Source of the DNA: Auxenochlorella pyrenoidosa
Lineage: Eukaryota > Chlorophyta > Trebouxiophyceae > Chlorellales > Chlorellaceae
Direction of reading: 5' to 3'
Length of the DNA stretch: 19,105 nt
NCBI GenBank assembly: GCA_001430745.1
Contig: KQ482038.1
Location: 62,763 to 81,867, forward strand
The notes below the pieces were generated by a model, which was given only the letters and a program-made list of their open reading frames with translations, was not told the DNA's origin and did no database searches. The position numbers were made by a program, and so were the translations under genes. Within the stretch, counting starts at the first letter, position 1. Each line of letters opens with the position of its first letter. This document shows, in pieces, positions 10,202 to 18,923 of this stretch.

Positions 10202-10643
10202 GGTTTCGGCGACCTCTCAACAGGCCATTATCATCCAGGCGCTGTAAACTACGCTTGCGGTGGTCCTGTAGATGACGATGACGGCGCTTGCTGAGCTGCA
10301 CTCGCAAGTCAAAGTTGGCTGCAACCGGGAGCGGGCACCACAGGGTGCGAAGGTCTTCTAGAAAGCGATCGGCGATGCCGCGGGCGAAGCGAGCGAGGAT
10401 GGGGGCAGCGAGGAGGGGAGACGACTGGATGCCACATGGAGGCGCCAGGCGCAGCGGAGGCCAGCCAAGCAGGGCCATCTCTTGTTGCAGGCGCCCATCT
10501 CGCACACTGCCGCTTGCTGAGGTATAGCGAGTACTAGCAGGCCTTCTGGCAGGCCTCCTGGCAAGCTTGGGCCCCACAACACCTCTTGCCCGCGCCTTCC
10601 GGCCGCCTTACGGCTGACCAGACAGACCGCAGCGCCCGTCCAC
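10202..10643. promoter_or_regulatory. Head-to-head intergenic region, VPS50 / orphan gene
   Basis: These 442 bp separate the start codons of two divergent genes, so the stretch must hold both 5' UTRs and both promoters. No exon is supported. No clear TATA box is seen on either strand; 'ggtatagcg' near 10520 is weak. A small imperfect direct repeat (aggccttctggc / aggcctcctggc) lies at about 10541-10563. Confidence 0.6.
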
Positions 10644-12802
10644 ATGCAGCCAGCCATGAGCAAGCTGCCAGGCCCCCCACTGTGGGCGCCTGCGCGCGCT
10701 CGCGGCGCCGGCGGCGGGAGCAGCGGCCCTGGCCGCGGCAGCGCTGCAGCCCGCCTGCAGGCCGCCCTGCCCACGCTGCAGCGCTCGCCGGCGCAGTGGC
10801 GCTCGCTGCTGGTACATGCAGTGGATCTGCAGCGCGAGATTGAGAACCTTGAGCCACGGCCGGAGCTGACGGGCCGCTGGCGCAAGTGCAAGTGAGAGTG
10901 CGGGAATGGTAGCAGCACGTGTCTAGCAGGCACGTGGAAGCCGCTCAGAGCACCTTCCTTATCCGGCTTGAGCTGGCAACACGGCTGCGAGGTGCAGAAC
11001 ACCTGGCCTCTAACCCACCTCACCGCCCCAAGCTACTCGACCTCACTCGACCGCCGCCTGCTTGCCGCTGCCCTGCCTGGCCCCCCCCCCGCCTGACGCT
11101 TGCAGGGCGTCGTCAGACTCCATGGACGATGCCTGCGACATGGTGGCCCTGCCCTGGGTGCTCAGGAAGGCCATTGCGGTGCTCAACTACCTTGAGGTGG
11201 GTCTGGCCCTGCACCGGCAATTAACTATGGGCAGCACCGCTGGGCTGCCCGGCGGCGATGCAGCCATGCTCGACCTGCTGTTGCTCGTGCAGGCGTCCCC
11301 CTGGAAGAAAATCTGGTCATATGCCATCCCTGTCCGGTGCCGCACCATCCCTCTAGGGCGCTGCCTCTGGTATGCAGCGTGGCGATGCCGCCTGCACAAA
11401 ATGAAACATCACTTGAAAGATTTTGATCATTCGCCTGCCCCTCCTGCCTGCAGCTGGAGGACACCGACACACACTTCAAGACCAACCTCAAGGCTGGGGG
11501 CGTGATGGATGTGATTGAAAAGGTGGGGTGCGGGGTGGCAGGTGCCCGTCGGGACGGGATGCCGGCTTTCGGCTTCCTGCTGGCAAGGGGCGGCGCTGTG
11601 GCTTGGGCACAGTGCGTCGCAGGCTGAGCACGGGGGCTTGTTGATTGCACCAAAGGGTATGCGTAGATACGCCATGGAGGCTGGACTGAGCACCTTGCGC
11701 CCTACTGGCGCCTCCGCCCACCTCTCTACAGAACGGTGCCCGGTGTACTCCATTCTGTCCTACCTACAGTAGTGCATCCCCCTCAGCTGTGTCTGTGTCT
11801 GTGTCGCAAATTTCGTTGCGGTTGGGCGAACTTTAGGCCCAAACAAGCAGGCAAGCTGGCTCTCTTGCTGGATGTGCCGGCCGCGCCCCCCCCCCCCCCC
11901 CTTCCCATTCGTGCAGTACCCTTGGACGGGCGAGGCAGTGGAGCACCCGCGGCGGGACAAGCGGCGCGGCAAGCACACCGCCCATGTAGAGCGCACCCCA
12001 GAGGGCCACCCCTGCATTGTGTGAGCAGCTGGGGGCGAGGGCGCTAGTAGAAGGGCGGGTGCTATGCAGCCGATCTGCGACCCCTGCACGCTGCCTGCCA
12101 GGCAGCGTGCGTGTGTGCGTGCGCGTTTCTGGGCTGCCGGTCCATGCATACATGCGCTGCGTTGTATTTCGTGCTCTGCGCAGCGCCCCTTTTTCGTCGG
12201 TTGCATGCCCACCCTTGTATGGAAGGCTCAGGGAAATGCGATAGCCGTGCAGCCCTGGGTCTAGCAAGCTTGGCAGCTGCCGCGTGCTGCTGCCTGCTGC
12301 TCATGCTTCGCCCATGCCCCCTCTGCCCCGCAGCTGCACCTGGGACAACCCGTACGGCGGGCAGTGCTGGGACACCTTTGAGCTGTCGCCCGACGGCGGC
12401 AGGCTGACGCAGCACACCGAGATGACGATCCGGGACAGCGGGCGCAGCACGCGGTACAAGTGAGTTGGCTGGGTGCTGCACGCGGTACAAGTGAGTTGGC
12501 TGGGTGCTGCACGCGGTACAAGTGAGCTGGCTGCGCAGCACGCGGTACAGTGAGTTGAAACTGCGAGTACAAGCCACATGCAAGGCTGCGCGCGCGCTGG
12601 CCCGGGTGGCAGCGTGAGCGATCCATAGAATCGCTAAGGTTGGTAGGCAGTGGGAGCGCCCAGGGCAGCCTCCGCCTGGAAGCCTCACCCTTGCCTGCCG
12701 AGCAGCATCGAGCACCGGGGCGGGACATGAGTGTGCCCTCGACCTTCCCTGCGCTTGCCATGCGGCTGCAGGACTGTATACACACGGGTGCACTCCAGCT
12801 GA
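10644..12802 (+). CDS. Conserved-looking protein of unknown function, 222 aa, six exons
   Basis: I do not recognise the family. Exons 10644-10891, 11106-11196, 11454-11522, 11917-12020, 12334-12459 and 12772-12802 (TGA) join in frame (669 nt). The N-terminus (about 1-50) is Pro/Gly/Ala-rich; the first ATG was taken, and the ATG at 10656 is an alternative. The body reads DSMDDACDMVALPWVLRKAI, LEDTDTHFKTNLKAGGVMDV, EKYPWTGEAVEHPRRDKRRG, WDNPYGGQCWDTFELSPDGG and TEMTIRDSGRSTRYKTVYTR. The late part, with G-x-W/W-D-x-P-G-G turns and alternating TxxHxExT strands, suggests a small beta-sheet fold, perhaps lipocalin/calycin-like; this is inference only. There is no signal peptide or membrane segment. 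Exon 1 has two in-frame donors 6 nt apart (CGCAA|gtgcaa and TGCAA|gtgaga), differing by two residues. Its promoter region is shared with VPS50. Confidence 0.8.
12448..12556 (+). repeat. 31-bp tandem array of an exon end plus 5' splice site (four copies)
   Basis: Copies of cacgcggtacaagtgagttg start at 12448, 12479, 12510 and 12539 (periods 31, 31, 29). The first is the real end of exon 5 (CGG TAC AA|gtgagt, donor at 12460). Copy 2 keeps the donor exactly, copy 3 has gtgagc, and copy 4 has lost one A (tacagtgagt). A remnant (gagtacaagcc) follows at about 12565. Retaining the intron from copy 1 reads AAG TGA, so any later donor gives a protein ending ...TRYK without the last nine residues. Confidence 0.9.
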
Positions 12803-13277
12803 GCGAGGGGGCGCCGTAGGCATGCCCAGTGCTGGCCACCTGTGCATCTGCCTGCCTGCTGCTCAGGTATTCAGTGTTCCCTGTACTGAACTGCTTCCCT
12901 ACTGTATGCCTGGCCGCTGTGCCCTCAGGCTCCCCTCGGCCCTCTTGTTTGCCGGCTTACCCCTGTAGCCCCGCCCACATGCATGCCAGTTCTTCTGTGC
13001 TGTTCTCTGCTGTTCCACAGAATGCAAGTTCTGTCTGCCCTGCCCTGCCCTGATATGGTACAGCAGAGTGTAAGCAACTGCTCGGCTCCTGCTGACGCTC
13101 ACTGAGGGCCCACTCAGCAGTCATGCAGTCAACAGGTTGGTGTGCACATTGCGTGGCCCCGGGAGGCGTGCGAGCCAAAAGGAAGAGGCAGTTCGTCACA
13201 AATTTCGTCACAAATCAGGCAGCAGGCACGGCATGTCACCGGCGGGACAGTCTCTGCGCTTTCCTGTGGTTTCCGCA
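12803..13277. other. Convergent 3' intergenic region, orphan gene / RRP43
   Basis: These 475 bp hold two 3' UTRs and no supported exon. The stretch contains short CTGCC/CCCTG repeats near 13035-13052 and a tandem pair of 'tcgtcacaaat' at about 13193-13214. A plus-strand TGTAA serves the upstream gene. No minus-strand TGTAA was found for RRP43. Confidence 0.6.
13069..13073 (+). terminator. TGTAA poly(A) signal of the orphan gene
   Basis: This is the green-algal polyadenylation signal. It lies 267 nt after the TGA at 12800-12802, a normal 3' UTR length. Cleavage would be expected 10-20 nt downstream, before the RRP43 stop codon. Confidence 0.6.
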
Positions 13278-15400
13278 TCAGCTCGCCCCAGCTGCCGCGC
13301 CGCCGTCAGCTGCTCCCGCCGCCTCGAGCGCCTGCTGCAGCAGCCCCCGCACCTCCCTGCCCCGCATCTTTGCTGCCTCTATGCACTCGAGCACACGCTG
13401 CTGCGAGGCGGTGGCAGACCCGCCCGCCTTGTGAAAGCCTGCAGGAGGACGACGGGCCAACAGGGGGATGGCACCCATCCAATCAAGCTGTAGCTGCCAT
13501 GCAAGCAGGAGCGGCAGGCAGCGGCAGCAGCCGGCCGGGCAGGCGACCCGGCAGAGCCGCGGCGCTCCCACCCGGCGCCCGCGGCCTGTTGCATTCGCCG
13601 CACTGTGCAGGCCGCGCGCCGGCGGGCGCTGGGCGCGCGCAGGCAGCATGGCCAGCGGCTGCCTTGCGCCTCGCAAGCCCTGGCCTGCCAACCGCCGCCC
13701 CTCACCAAGCACGTCTCCCTGTTCATCCACCGTGGCCGTCAGCAGCGCATCCAGCAGCGGCTCCTCCTCTGCAGTCGGGTCCACCAGCAGCTGCCCCCGG
13801 TAGACGCCGCACGTCAGGCCCACAGGCTGGCAGCCCAGCTGCAGGCCGCGCTGCGGCGCCGCGCCTCGCTGCGCCGCCGCCGCCGCCGCCGCCCCTGCCT
13901 CCGCGGCTGTGCCGTCCTCTGATGCCTTGTGGATGCGGCCGGAGTCGTCTACGGTGACGGCGTGCAGCCGCAGGCTGGCCAGCGTGGCCAGCGCGGCCAG
14001 CAGGCAGGCATCGTACAGGGAGCCGTCTGCACGCGGTGCAGGGCCAGCGGCAAGATGAGCGGCATGCGGGCGAGCGGCATGCATTCATGCGGCAGGGGGG
14101 GGGCCAGGCGACAGGTGGACATGTCTGGGATTCCGCGCCGGCCCGGCGATGCGCCAAGCACCAGCTAGGCACGATTTGGCGCGCTACCCAATCCTCTCTG
14201 GGCGGCTGTAAGTGTTGCGCGCTGCCATGGGCGAGGGCAGGCGAACGACTCTAGATGGCCGCCGGTGTGGGGCGTGGGGGCCGGGTGGTGCAGCACAAGC
14301 AGGCAGCGGGCAGCGGGTGGCGGCAGCTGTGCACGAGCAGCACAGGCAGCAACGCACTGGGCGCGTGAGCAGGAACTCTGCATTTGCACCGAGCAAACAC
14401 AGAGACGGCAGGCAAGGCGGTGGCGTGAGGCTGCTGCCTGACAGCGAGACGGCAGGCAAGGCAGGCAAGGCAGCGGCGCGAGGCTGCTGCCGATTACAGA
14501 GCCAGCAGGTGGGTCGGCGGCATGAGGCAACGCCCACCTGCATCCAGCACATACAGACCAGGGCAGACCGGGCACAGAGACGGCAGGCGAGGCAGCAACC
14601 ACCTGCATCCAGCACATACAGACCAAGGCAGACCAGGCATAGAGACGGCAGGGGAGGCAGCACCCACCTGCATCCAGCACATACAAGTCCAGGTAGACCG
14701 CCCAGGCGGCCTTGCCGGCATCGATGCACAGCTGCCTGCGGTCCAGCACCCCGCCTCCCTCCAGCACGGCCCCCAGCTGCTCGCCCAGCGCCTGCGCCGC
14801 CTCTGAGGGCCGGCCAGGGCGGCACTCGGCCGAGCACAGTGGCGCCATCTCCACCTGTCAGCCAGTCGCAGGGAGGGGGAGGGGGCGCGGCGCTGCTGGG
14901 TGACGAGCCAGCGGCAAAGCCAGGGACCTCTGTTGCCTGTTCATGCGCTCCTCTGCAGCTCTGCTGAATGCAAGGGCGCGGGTCGCGCACGCACTACTGC
15001 AAGGCGGCAGCGGCGCTGCAGGCGTGCCGTCCCGGCGCCTGCACCCGTGCGTGCAGCCGCCGCTGGCTGGTCCCTGGTGGGCGCCCACCTGCACCGCCAG
15101 GCGCCCCTTGTCTGGCTCATCCGTTGAGGCGGGCATCACCTCGCACTTGGTCCCGGCAAGCACCGAGGTGGAGCCGATCTTGACGAGGGCAGAGGCGTCT
15201 GCGGTTGTGACCACACCCAGGCCGATGCTGGTGGCGCGCGGCAGCGCCAGCGGGCGCCCGTCGGGGCGCACCCCCTGGGCCACAAACTTGGCCAGGTACT
15301 GGTCGGGGTAGAGCCGCTGGAAGGCCTCGGCCTGCAGCGCTTCAGAGCTGCCTGGCGGCGCAGCGGCGGTGGCGGCGGCCGACATTGCCTGCAGGGGCAT
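13278..15400 (-). CDS. RRP43: RNA exosome core subunit RRP43/EXOSC8
   Basis: This is a non-catalytic RNase PH-fold subunit of the six-membered exosome ring, which acts in 3'-5' RNA processing and decay in nucleus and cytoplasm. Exons 15400-15089, 14854-14668, 14026-13706 and 13438-13278 (TGA) join in frame to 326 aa; human EXOSC8 is 276. Matches follow the human order: QYLAKFVAQGVRPDGRPLAL, TTADASALVKIGSTSVLAGT, STDEPDKGRLAVQ, VEMAPLCSAECRPG, LCIDAGKAAWAVYLDLYVLD, DGSLYDACLLAALATL, YRGQLLVDPTAEEE and HKAGGSATASQQRVLECIEA. The extra length is an Ala-rich insert in exon 3 (about 195-215) and a short C-terminal tail. ATG 15400 was chosen; 15385 is equally good. The frame stays open upstream to an ATG at 15583, but that segment looks like leader sequence. 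Exon 2 ends in a triplicated 5' splice site. The gene is head to head with the coiled-coil gene. Confidence 0.94.
14536..14684 (-). repeat. 65-bp tandem array of RRP43 exon 2 end plus 5' splice site (three copies)
   Basis: The plus-strand block acctgcatccagcacatac occurs at 14666, 14601 and 14536, exactly 65 bp apart; the spacer is also conserved. On the gene strand each is gtatgtgctggatgcag|gtgg. The 14666 copy is the true exon 2 end (DLYVLDA, donor 14667). The two intronic copies keep complete donors. Further downstream in the intron, degenerate pieces of the unit (cctgccgtctc) recur near 14400-14470. Since 65 and 130 are not multiples of three, only the first donor keeps the reading frame into exon 3. 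Confidence 0.9.
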
Positions 15401-15913
15401 GGATCGGCGGGCGCGGTCTGGAAAAAACGCGAGAGACTCGAGCGCATTTAAATTGTGTAAAACAGGACGGAAGACGCCTCTAGCGGCTAGCATGCTCCTC
15501 GAAAGGCCGCTGCAGGGGTCTTCCGCACCTCTTGCTAAGCCGCGATGGACGCTTTCAACGATTGCCGTTTGCTCACGCAACAAAAATCAAAGAAAACTCA
15601 AGGAGGACTTGCTGTCGGAGTGTGGGCGGGGTCGTGCACGGCTGAAGCTTTGTGTTATTCTGCAGAAGGGTGAGATGAGGCGGACTGATGGCTGCTGCCA
15701 GAGGAGACAGCACGCAGAGAGAGAAGATGCAGCATGGTGCGCGCGCAAAAAAAATGAGAACACGACCTGTCGACTCCTTGCCGTCCTTGTGCAGCATCTG
15801 CTTTGTCCCAAGTTCATCCAGAAACGTGTTTCGGCCACCATCTTCTCCTGTCTGTCAGCTGTGCAGAGCTTTCGCCAGCTGCTGGCCCCTGTGCACAGAA
15901 GCAGCCGCCAACA
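15401..15913. promoter_or_regulatory. Head-to-head intergenic region, RRP43 / coiled-coil gene
   Basis: About 510 bp lies between two divergent start codons. It is distinctly more A/T-rich than the surrounding genes (for example acaaaaatcaaagaaaactc near 15580 and cgcaaaaaaaatgagaac near 15745), as expected for a promoter region. It should hold both promoters and 5' UTRs. No individual element can be assigned with confidence. An RRP43-frame extension up to 15583 is open but unsupported. Confidence 0.6.
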
Positions 15914-18057
15914 ATGTACAGCAGAGTGAGGGCAGCGTGGCTGATAGCACCGCGCTGTATGCCAACACGCTCTCCTGTCACCGCCGCCGGCACGTCGACG
16001 TCTGCACCCCCTGCATCTGCCAATTTGCGCCCAAACATGTGCTCCCTTTACAGGAGGAGGAGTTCTGGTCGCAGCGCCTGGCGGCTCTCCAATCAAAAGG
16101 CAGACCCAGCTCTGCCAGCCTCGGCAGGTGAGCCGCTGCAGTGCTGGTACCGGGCGTGCTGCCTGGCCTCGCAGCATGCGCCACCTCACCCAAACCATCC
16201 CATCTCCCAAATCCGCAGCTGGAACCATGTGCCGCCAACTATCAGCGACTGCATCCCCGCCTATCACCCGCCACGACCCGATGCCAGCCCGCCGCGTGTG
16301 GCTTTGCAGCAGCCCTCTACGGCTCTTATCCCCGCTGGTGGCCCCGCCTGTACCCAAGCAGCAGCAACATCAGCAACAGCTCAGTCGGCAGCCGACGCTC
16401 TGGTGCAGGCCGCCCAGTTGGAGGCACTCAGGCTGCAGGTTTCCCAGCTGCGCAGGGCCAACGCGACGCTGCAGCAGCAACTGGCGGCGGCGCACGCGGC
16501 GCGCGCCGCCGCGGCCAAGCAGGCCGCCCTGCATCAGCTGTCCTCGCTGCAGCTGGGTGCTGCAGCAGGAGCAGACACAGCAGCAGCCCCGGGCTCAGCT
16601 CCCTCTGAGGCTCAAGCTGCGGCAGCTGGCGTGCTGGCAGAAGAGCTCGGCGTGGCGCTGCCGCCGGGCTCAGACACGGTGCCGCTTCTCTATCTGCAGC
16701 AGCTGCATGCCTGCTACACGCGACGCCTGGCAGAGGAGCGGCAGCGGCATGCCGACGCGCTGGCGGCCCAGGCAGAGGAGGCGCAGGCGCGGCTGCAACG
16801 GCAGGTGCGGCGGGCACCTTACGGAGGGAACGTGCAGCCCAGCAGGGTGTATGACAGCAACGCGGGGCAAGCATGGGGCTGGCTTGCCGCTGCAATCTGG
16901 GGTTTCTGGGGTGCATGCCTTGTTGGATGCATACAGCATATCGTGGCTCGCCGGTGCAGCGCGCTGCCGCCAACCTGCCTTCCCTTTGCTGCCTTGGCAG
17001 GCGGAGCAGCATGCCCGGGAGGTGCGGCTGTTGACAGAGGGGCTGCAGGACCCTGCCAGGGAGGCAGAGGCGCAGCTGCTGCGCGACGACTGCCGCTACC
17101 TGAAGGTGGGGGCTGCCAGGGATGGCTTTTCATTTGAGGGCAGAGGAGGGGGGGCTTGAGGTGGGCAGGGGTTGGATGGGAACCATTGACAGCAGCGTGG
17201 GCAGCTGCAAAGCAGGGTGGAGTGTGCTGTCGAGGCTGGCCCGCCAGACGTATGGAGCCGGCCACGAAACACCTGCCTGCATGTCTGCAGCACGCCCTGC
17301 ACCCGTCTCAAGCACGCCAGCCGTTGCCATTGCCACTCCTGGCACGCAGGACAAGCTGCAGCAGCTGGGAGCTGAGTACGAGCGGCGCGTGCAGGTGGCG
17401 GCCGCAGAGGCGCGGCTTGCAGCGCAGCGCGAGGCTGCAGAGCAGCGCCGCTCGCTGCAGGCGGCGGCGCGTGAGGAGCTGCGCAGCTGCGGGGAGCGGC
17501 TGGCAGAGGCGCAGGCGGCAGCCGCCGCGGCCGCCGCGGCCGCCGAGGACGGCGCCACGCTGGAGCGGGCGCGGCACGCGGCAGACCTGGCCCGCCTGCG
17601 GGAGCAGGCCGCCGCCGAGCTGCGGGCGGTGCTGGAAGAAAGCGCCGCCAGCCTGGCGCAGCGCGAGGCGGAGCACAGCTCGCTGCTTGCAGAGCTGCGC
17701 CGCCTGCGGGCCGCCATGAGCGCGGCGCCCAGCCGGGCGGGCACGCGGCAGGAGGCGCACGGCTGGCAGCCGGCAGCTGGCGCATGGGCGACAGCTGGCA
17801 GCCAGGCGCTGCACCAGCAGCCGCCCCAGCAGCGGGAGCGGGAGCGGCGCGGCGCGACGCCGCCACCGGGGCAGCTGATGGAACTGGCGTCAGACGAGGA
17901 CGAGGAGCACGGCAACGGCGGCATGCAGCAGCAGGAGTTGAGGCGGCGGCAGCAGCAGGGAGAGGAGCAGCCACGGCAGACGCATGAGCTGCTGTGGCGC
18001 CTCCAGGCCGCGCAGGCGGCGCTGCGCCCCCAGGCAGCGCGCCCCCCGCAGCAGTGA
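15914..18057 (+). CDS. Alanine-rich coiled-coil protein, 494 aa, function unknown
   Basis: I do not recognise a named family. The proposed exons are 15914-15925, 16054-16127, 16219-16804, 17001-17105 and 17350-18057 (TGA). They join in frame with good donors (gtgagg, gtgagc, gtgcgg, gtgggg) and cag acceptors. Exon 1 codes only MYSR, giving MYSREEEFWSQRLAALQSKG, and is the least certain part. A Pro-rich linker (about 30-65) follows. Long heptad-like helices come next: LEALRLQVSQLRRANATLQQ (about 95-130), YLQQLHACYTRRLAEERQRH (about 180-225), the 35-residue exon 4, and DKLQQLGAEYERRVQVAAAE onward (about 260-380), including a nine-alanine run. The tail (about 385-494) is Gln/Arg-rich and disordered, with an acidic ASDEDEEHG patch. 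No membrane segment is seen. A structural, cytoskeletal or centriolar role is possible but not shown. Confidence 0.75.
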
Positions 18058-18450
18058 CAGCAAGGGCACAACCGCCCTGGCAAAACTGCACCCTCTTGTC
18101 CTATGCTCACGCCCTGCAAACTGCCTGTTTGAGTGGCTGGCACCAATGCGAGTCAGGACAACGAGGGTTCCAAAGACCCGGCGAGAGACCACAGCAGGGG
18201 GAGGGCAAGCTGGGATTGGGAAGCAAGGAGCAGCAAGGGGGTCAGAGAGAAGAAAGCAAGCAACCAGGCCATCCGTTCGGCACAGCATAAGTAGCAGCGT
18301 GGCCAGGAGCGGGCGTGGAGCCTGCGAGCCGCCACGAGGGCGGCCTGCCACAGAGCCAGCGCCAGCACGGCATCTGCAGGCGTCGCAGGCTGGCATGCCT
18401 GCGCTGCGCTGTGTGCGCTGCGCTGCACTGTGCCTCCAGCTGGCGCCAGA
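18058..18450. other. Convergent 3' intergenic region, coiled-coil gene / PRP17
   Basis: About 390 bp holds the two facing 3' UTRs. No exon is supported and no TGTAA was found on either strand. Open frames crossing it are continuations of antisense shadows. Confidence 0.55.
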
Positions 18451-18923
18451 TCAGTCCCAGAACTTGATCAGGCCGTCCCAGGAGCAGGTGGCCACCTGCG
18501 GGGCCGACCAGCGGAGCATGCAATGTGTGGGGTGACGGGCGGCGGGGCAGCGAGGTGCGCGCTTGCAGTGTGCGCCTGCAGCGTGGCCCTCCAGCTGGCC
18601 TGGTGCAACAGCACAGCACACCCCTCCTGCCAGGCCTGCAGCCCAGCCCAGCCCCCAGGCACCAGGCCCCGCTGGCAAGCGCAGGCAGGCAGGCATTCCT
18701 GCCTGCACGCCCCGGGCCTGGCCCCTCCCATCCCGCAGCAGTGTGGTCACACTCGCCCTGCTTGCCTCTGGCAGGTGCCACTCGCAGCCACCCAACCATC
18801 CAATTACCCCACCCGGCAGCAAAATATGCTCCCACACGAGCGAGCGCCCACCTTGGAGGTCTCCAGCGGGTGCCACTCGCAGCCGATGAGCACCTGCTCG
18901 TGGCACTTCATGCTTCGCACGAT
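18451..18923 (-). CDS. CDC40: Pre-mRNA splicing factor PRP17/CDC40, last two exons (5' truncated)
   Basis: PRP17/CDC40 is a WD40-repeat spliceosome protein needed for the second catalytic step. Two exons are visible on the minus strand: 18923-18852 and 18495-18451 (TGA). Joined in phase 0 they read IVRSMKCHEQVLIGCEWHPL, then ETSKVATCSWDGLIKFWD and stop. This matches the recalled end of human PRP17 (CIGAVWHPHETSKV...GWDGLIKLWD) almost residue for residue, including termination straight after the final WD. These 38 residues are the last WD40 blade. The acceptor before 18923 (cccgcag) shows more exons upstream, outside the window. An eroded copy of the 18852 exon end lies in the last intron. Another WD40 family is unlikely because the exact WDGLIKxWD-stop ending is characteristic. 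Confidence 0.9.
18686..18706. repeat. Small perfect inverted repeat in PRP17 last intron
   Basis: A 9-bp stem built on GGCAGG units with its exact reverse complement, separated by the 4-nt loop catt (about 18685-18706). In RNA it would form a short GC-rich hairpin in the intron. It lies in a run of simple GCAGG repeats and may have no function. Confidence 0.5.
18774..18884 (-). repeat. Eroded duplication of PRP17 exon end in its following intron (95-bp offset)
   Basis: The 16-mer ggtgccactcgcagcc is present at 18869-18884 (in the exon) and again at 18774-18789 (in the intron). On the gene strand the exon reads GGCTGCGAGTGGCACC then CGCTGGAG...AAG|gtg. The intron copy reads the same 16 bases, then tGCcaGAG...CAGGgcg. 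The intron copy thus still translates as GCEWHLPEASR beside the true GCEWHPLETSK, but its donor has decayed. Confidence 0.7.

Noticed and set aside
10520..10534. TATA-like 'ggtatagcg' upstream of the orphan gene
   Set aside because: It is a poor match with no support for a transcription start nearby.
12062..12847. Minus-strand frame of 261 aa with repeated LYRV(Q/L) peptides
   Set aside because: The peptide repeat is just the 31-bp splice-donor array read backwards; the plus-strand exons explain the sequence.
12448..14684. Regularly spaced 31- and 65-bp repeats as possible CRISPR arrays
   Set aside because: The spacers are themselves repeated rather than unique, copy numbers are 3-4, the genome is eukaryotic, and the units contain splice donors.
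14494..14990. Repeated YVLDAGG / VCAGCRW peptides suggesting a Cys-rich repeat protein
   Set aside because: They arise from the 65-bp array in RRP43 intron 2. Only the first copy is part of the exosome protein.
15401..15583. 61-residue N-terminal extension of RRP43 as an organelle targeting peptide
   Set aside because: The frame is open, but the segment is unlike known RRP43 proteins, which start shortly before the RPDGR motif, and it lies in the A/T-richer promoter region. Leader sequence is the simpler reading.
13057..15930. Shared 13-mer gtacagcagagtg at 13057 and 15917
   Set aside because: A single short match between unrelated contexts (a 3' UTR and a start codon). It is expected by chance in low-complexity GC-rich DNA.
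17096..18146. Minus-strand open frames of 331 and 338 aa opposite the last coiled-coil exon
   Set aside because: They are Ser/Arg/Ala/Pro-rich mirror images of a GC-rich Ala/Glu/Gln coiled coil. They show no conserved motif, and the plus strand has a coherent spliced gene.
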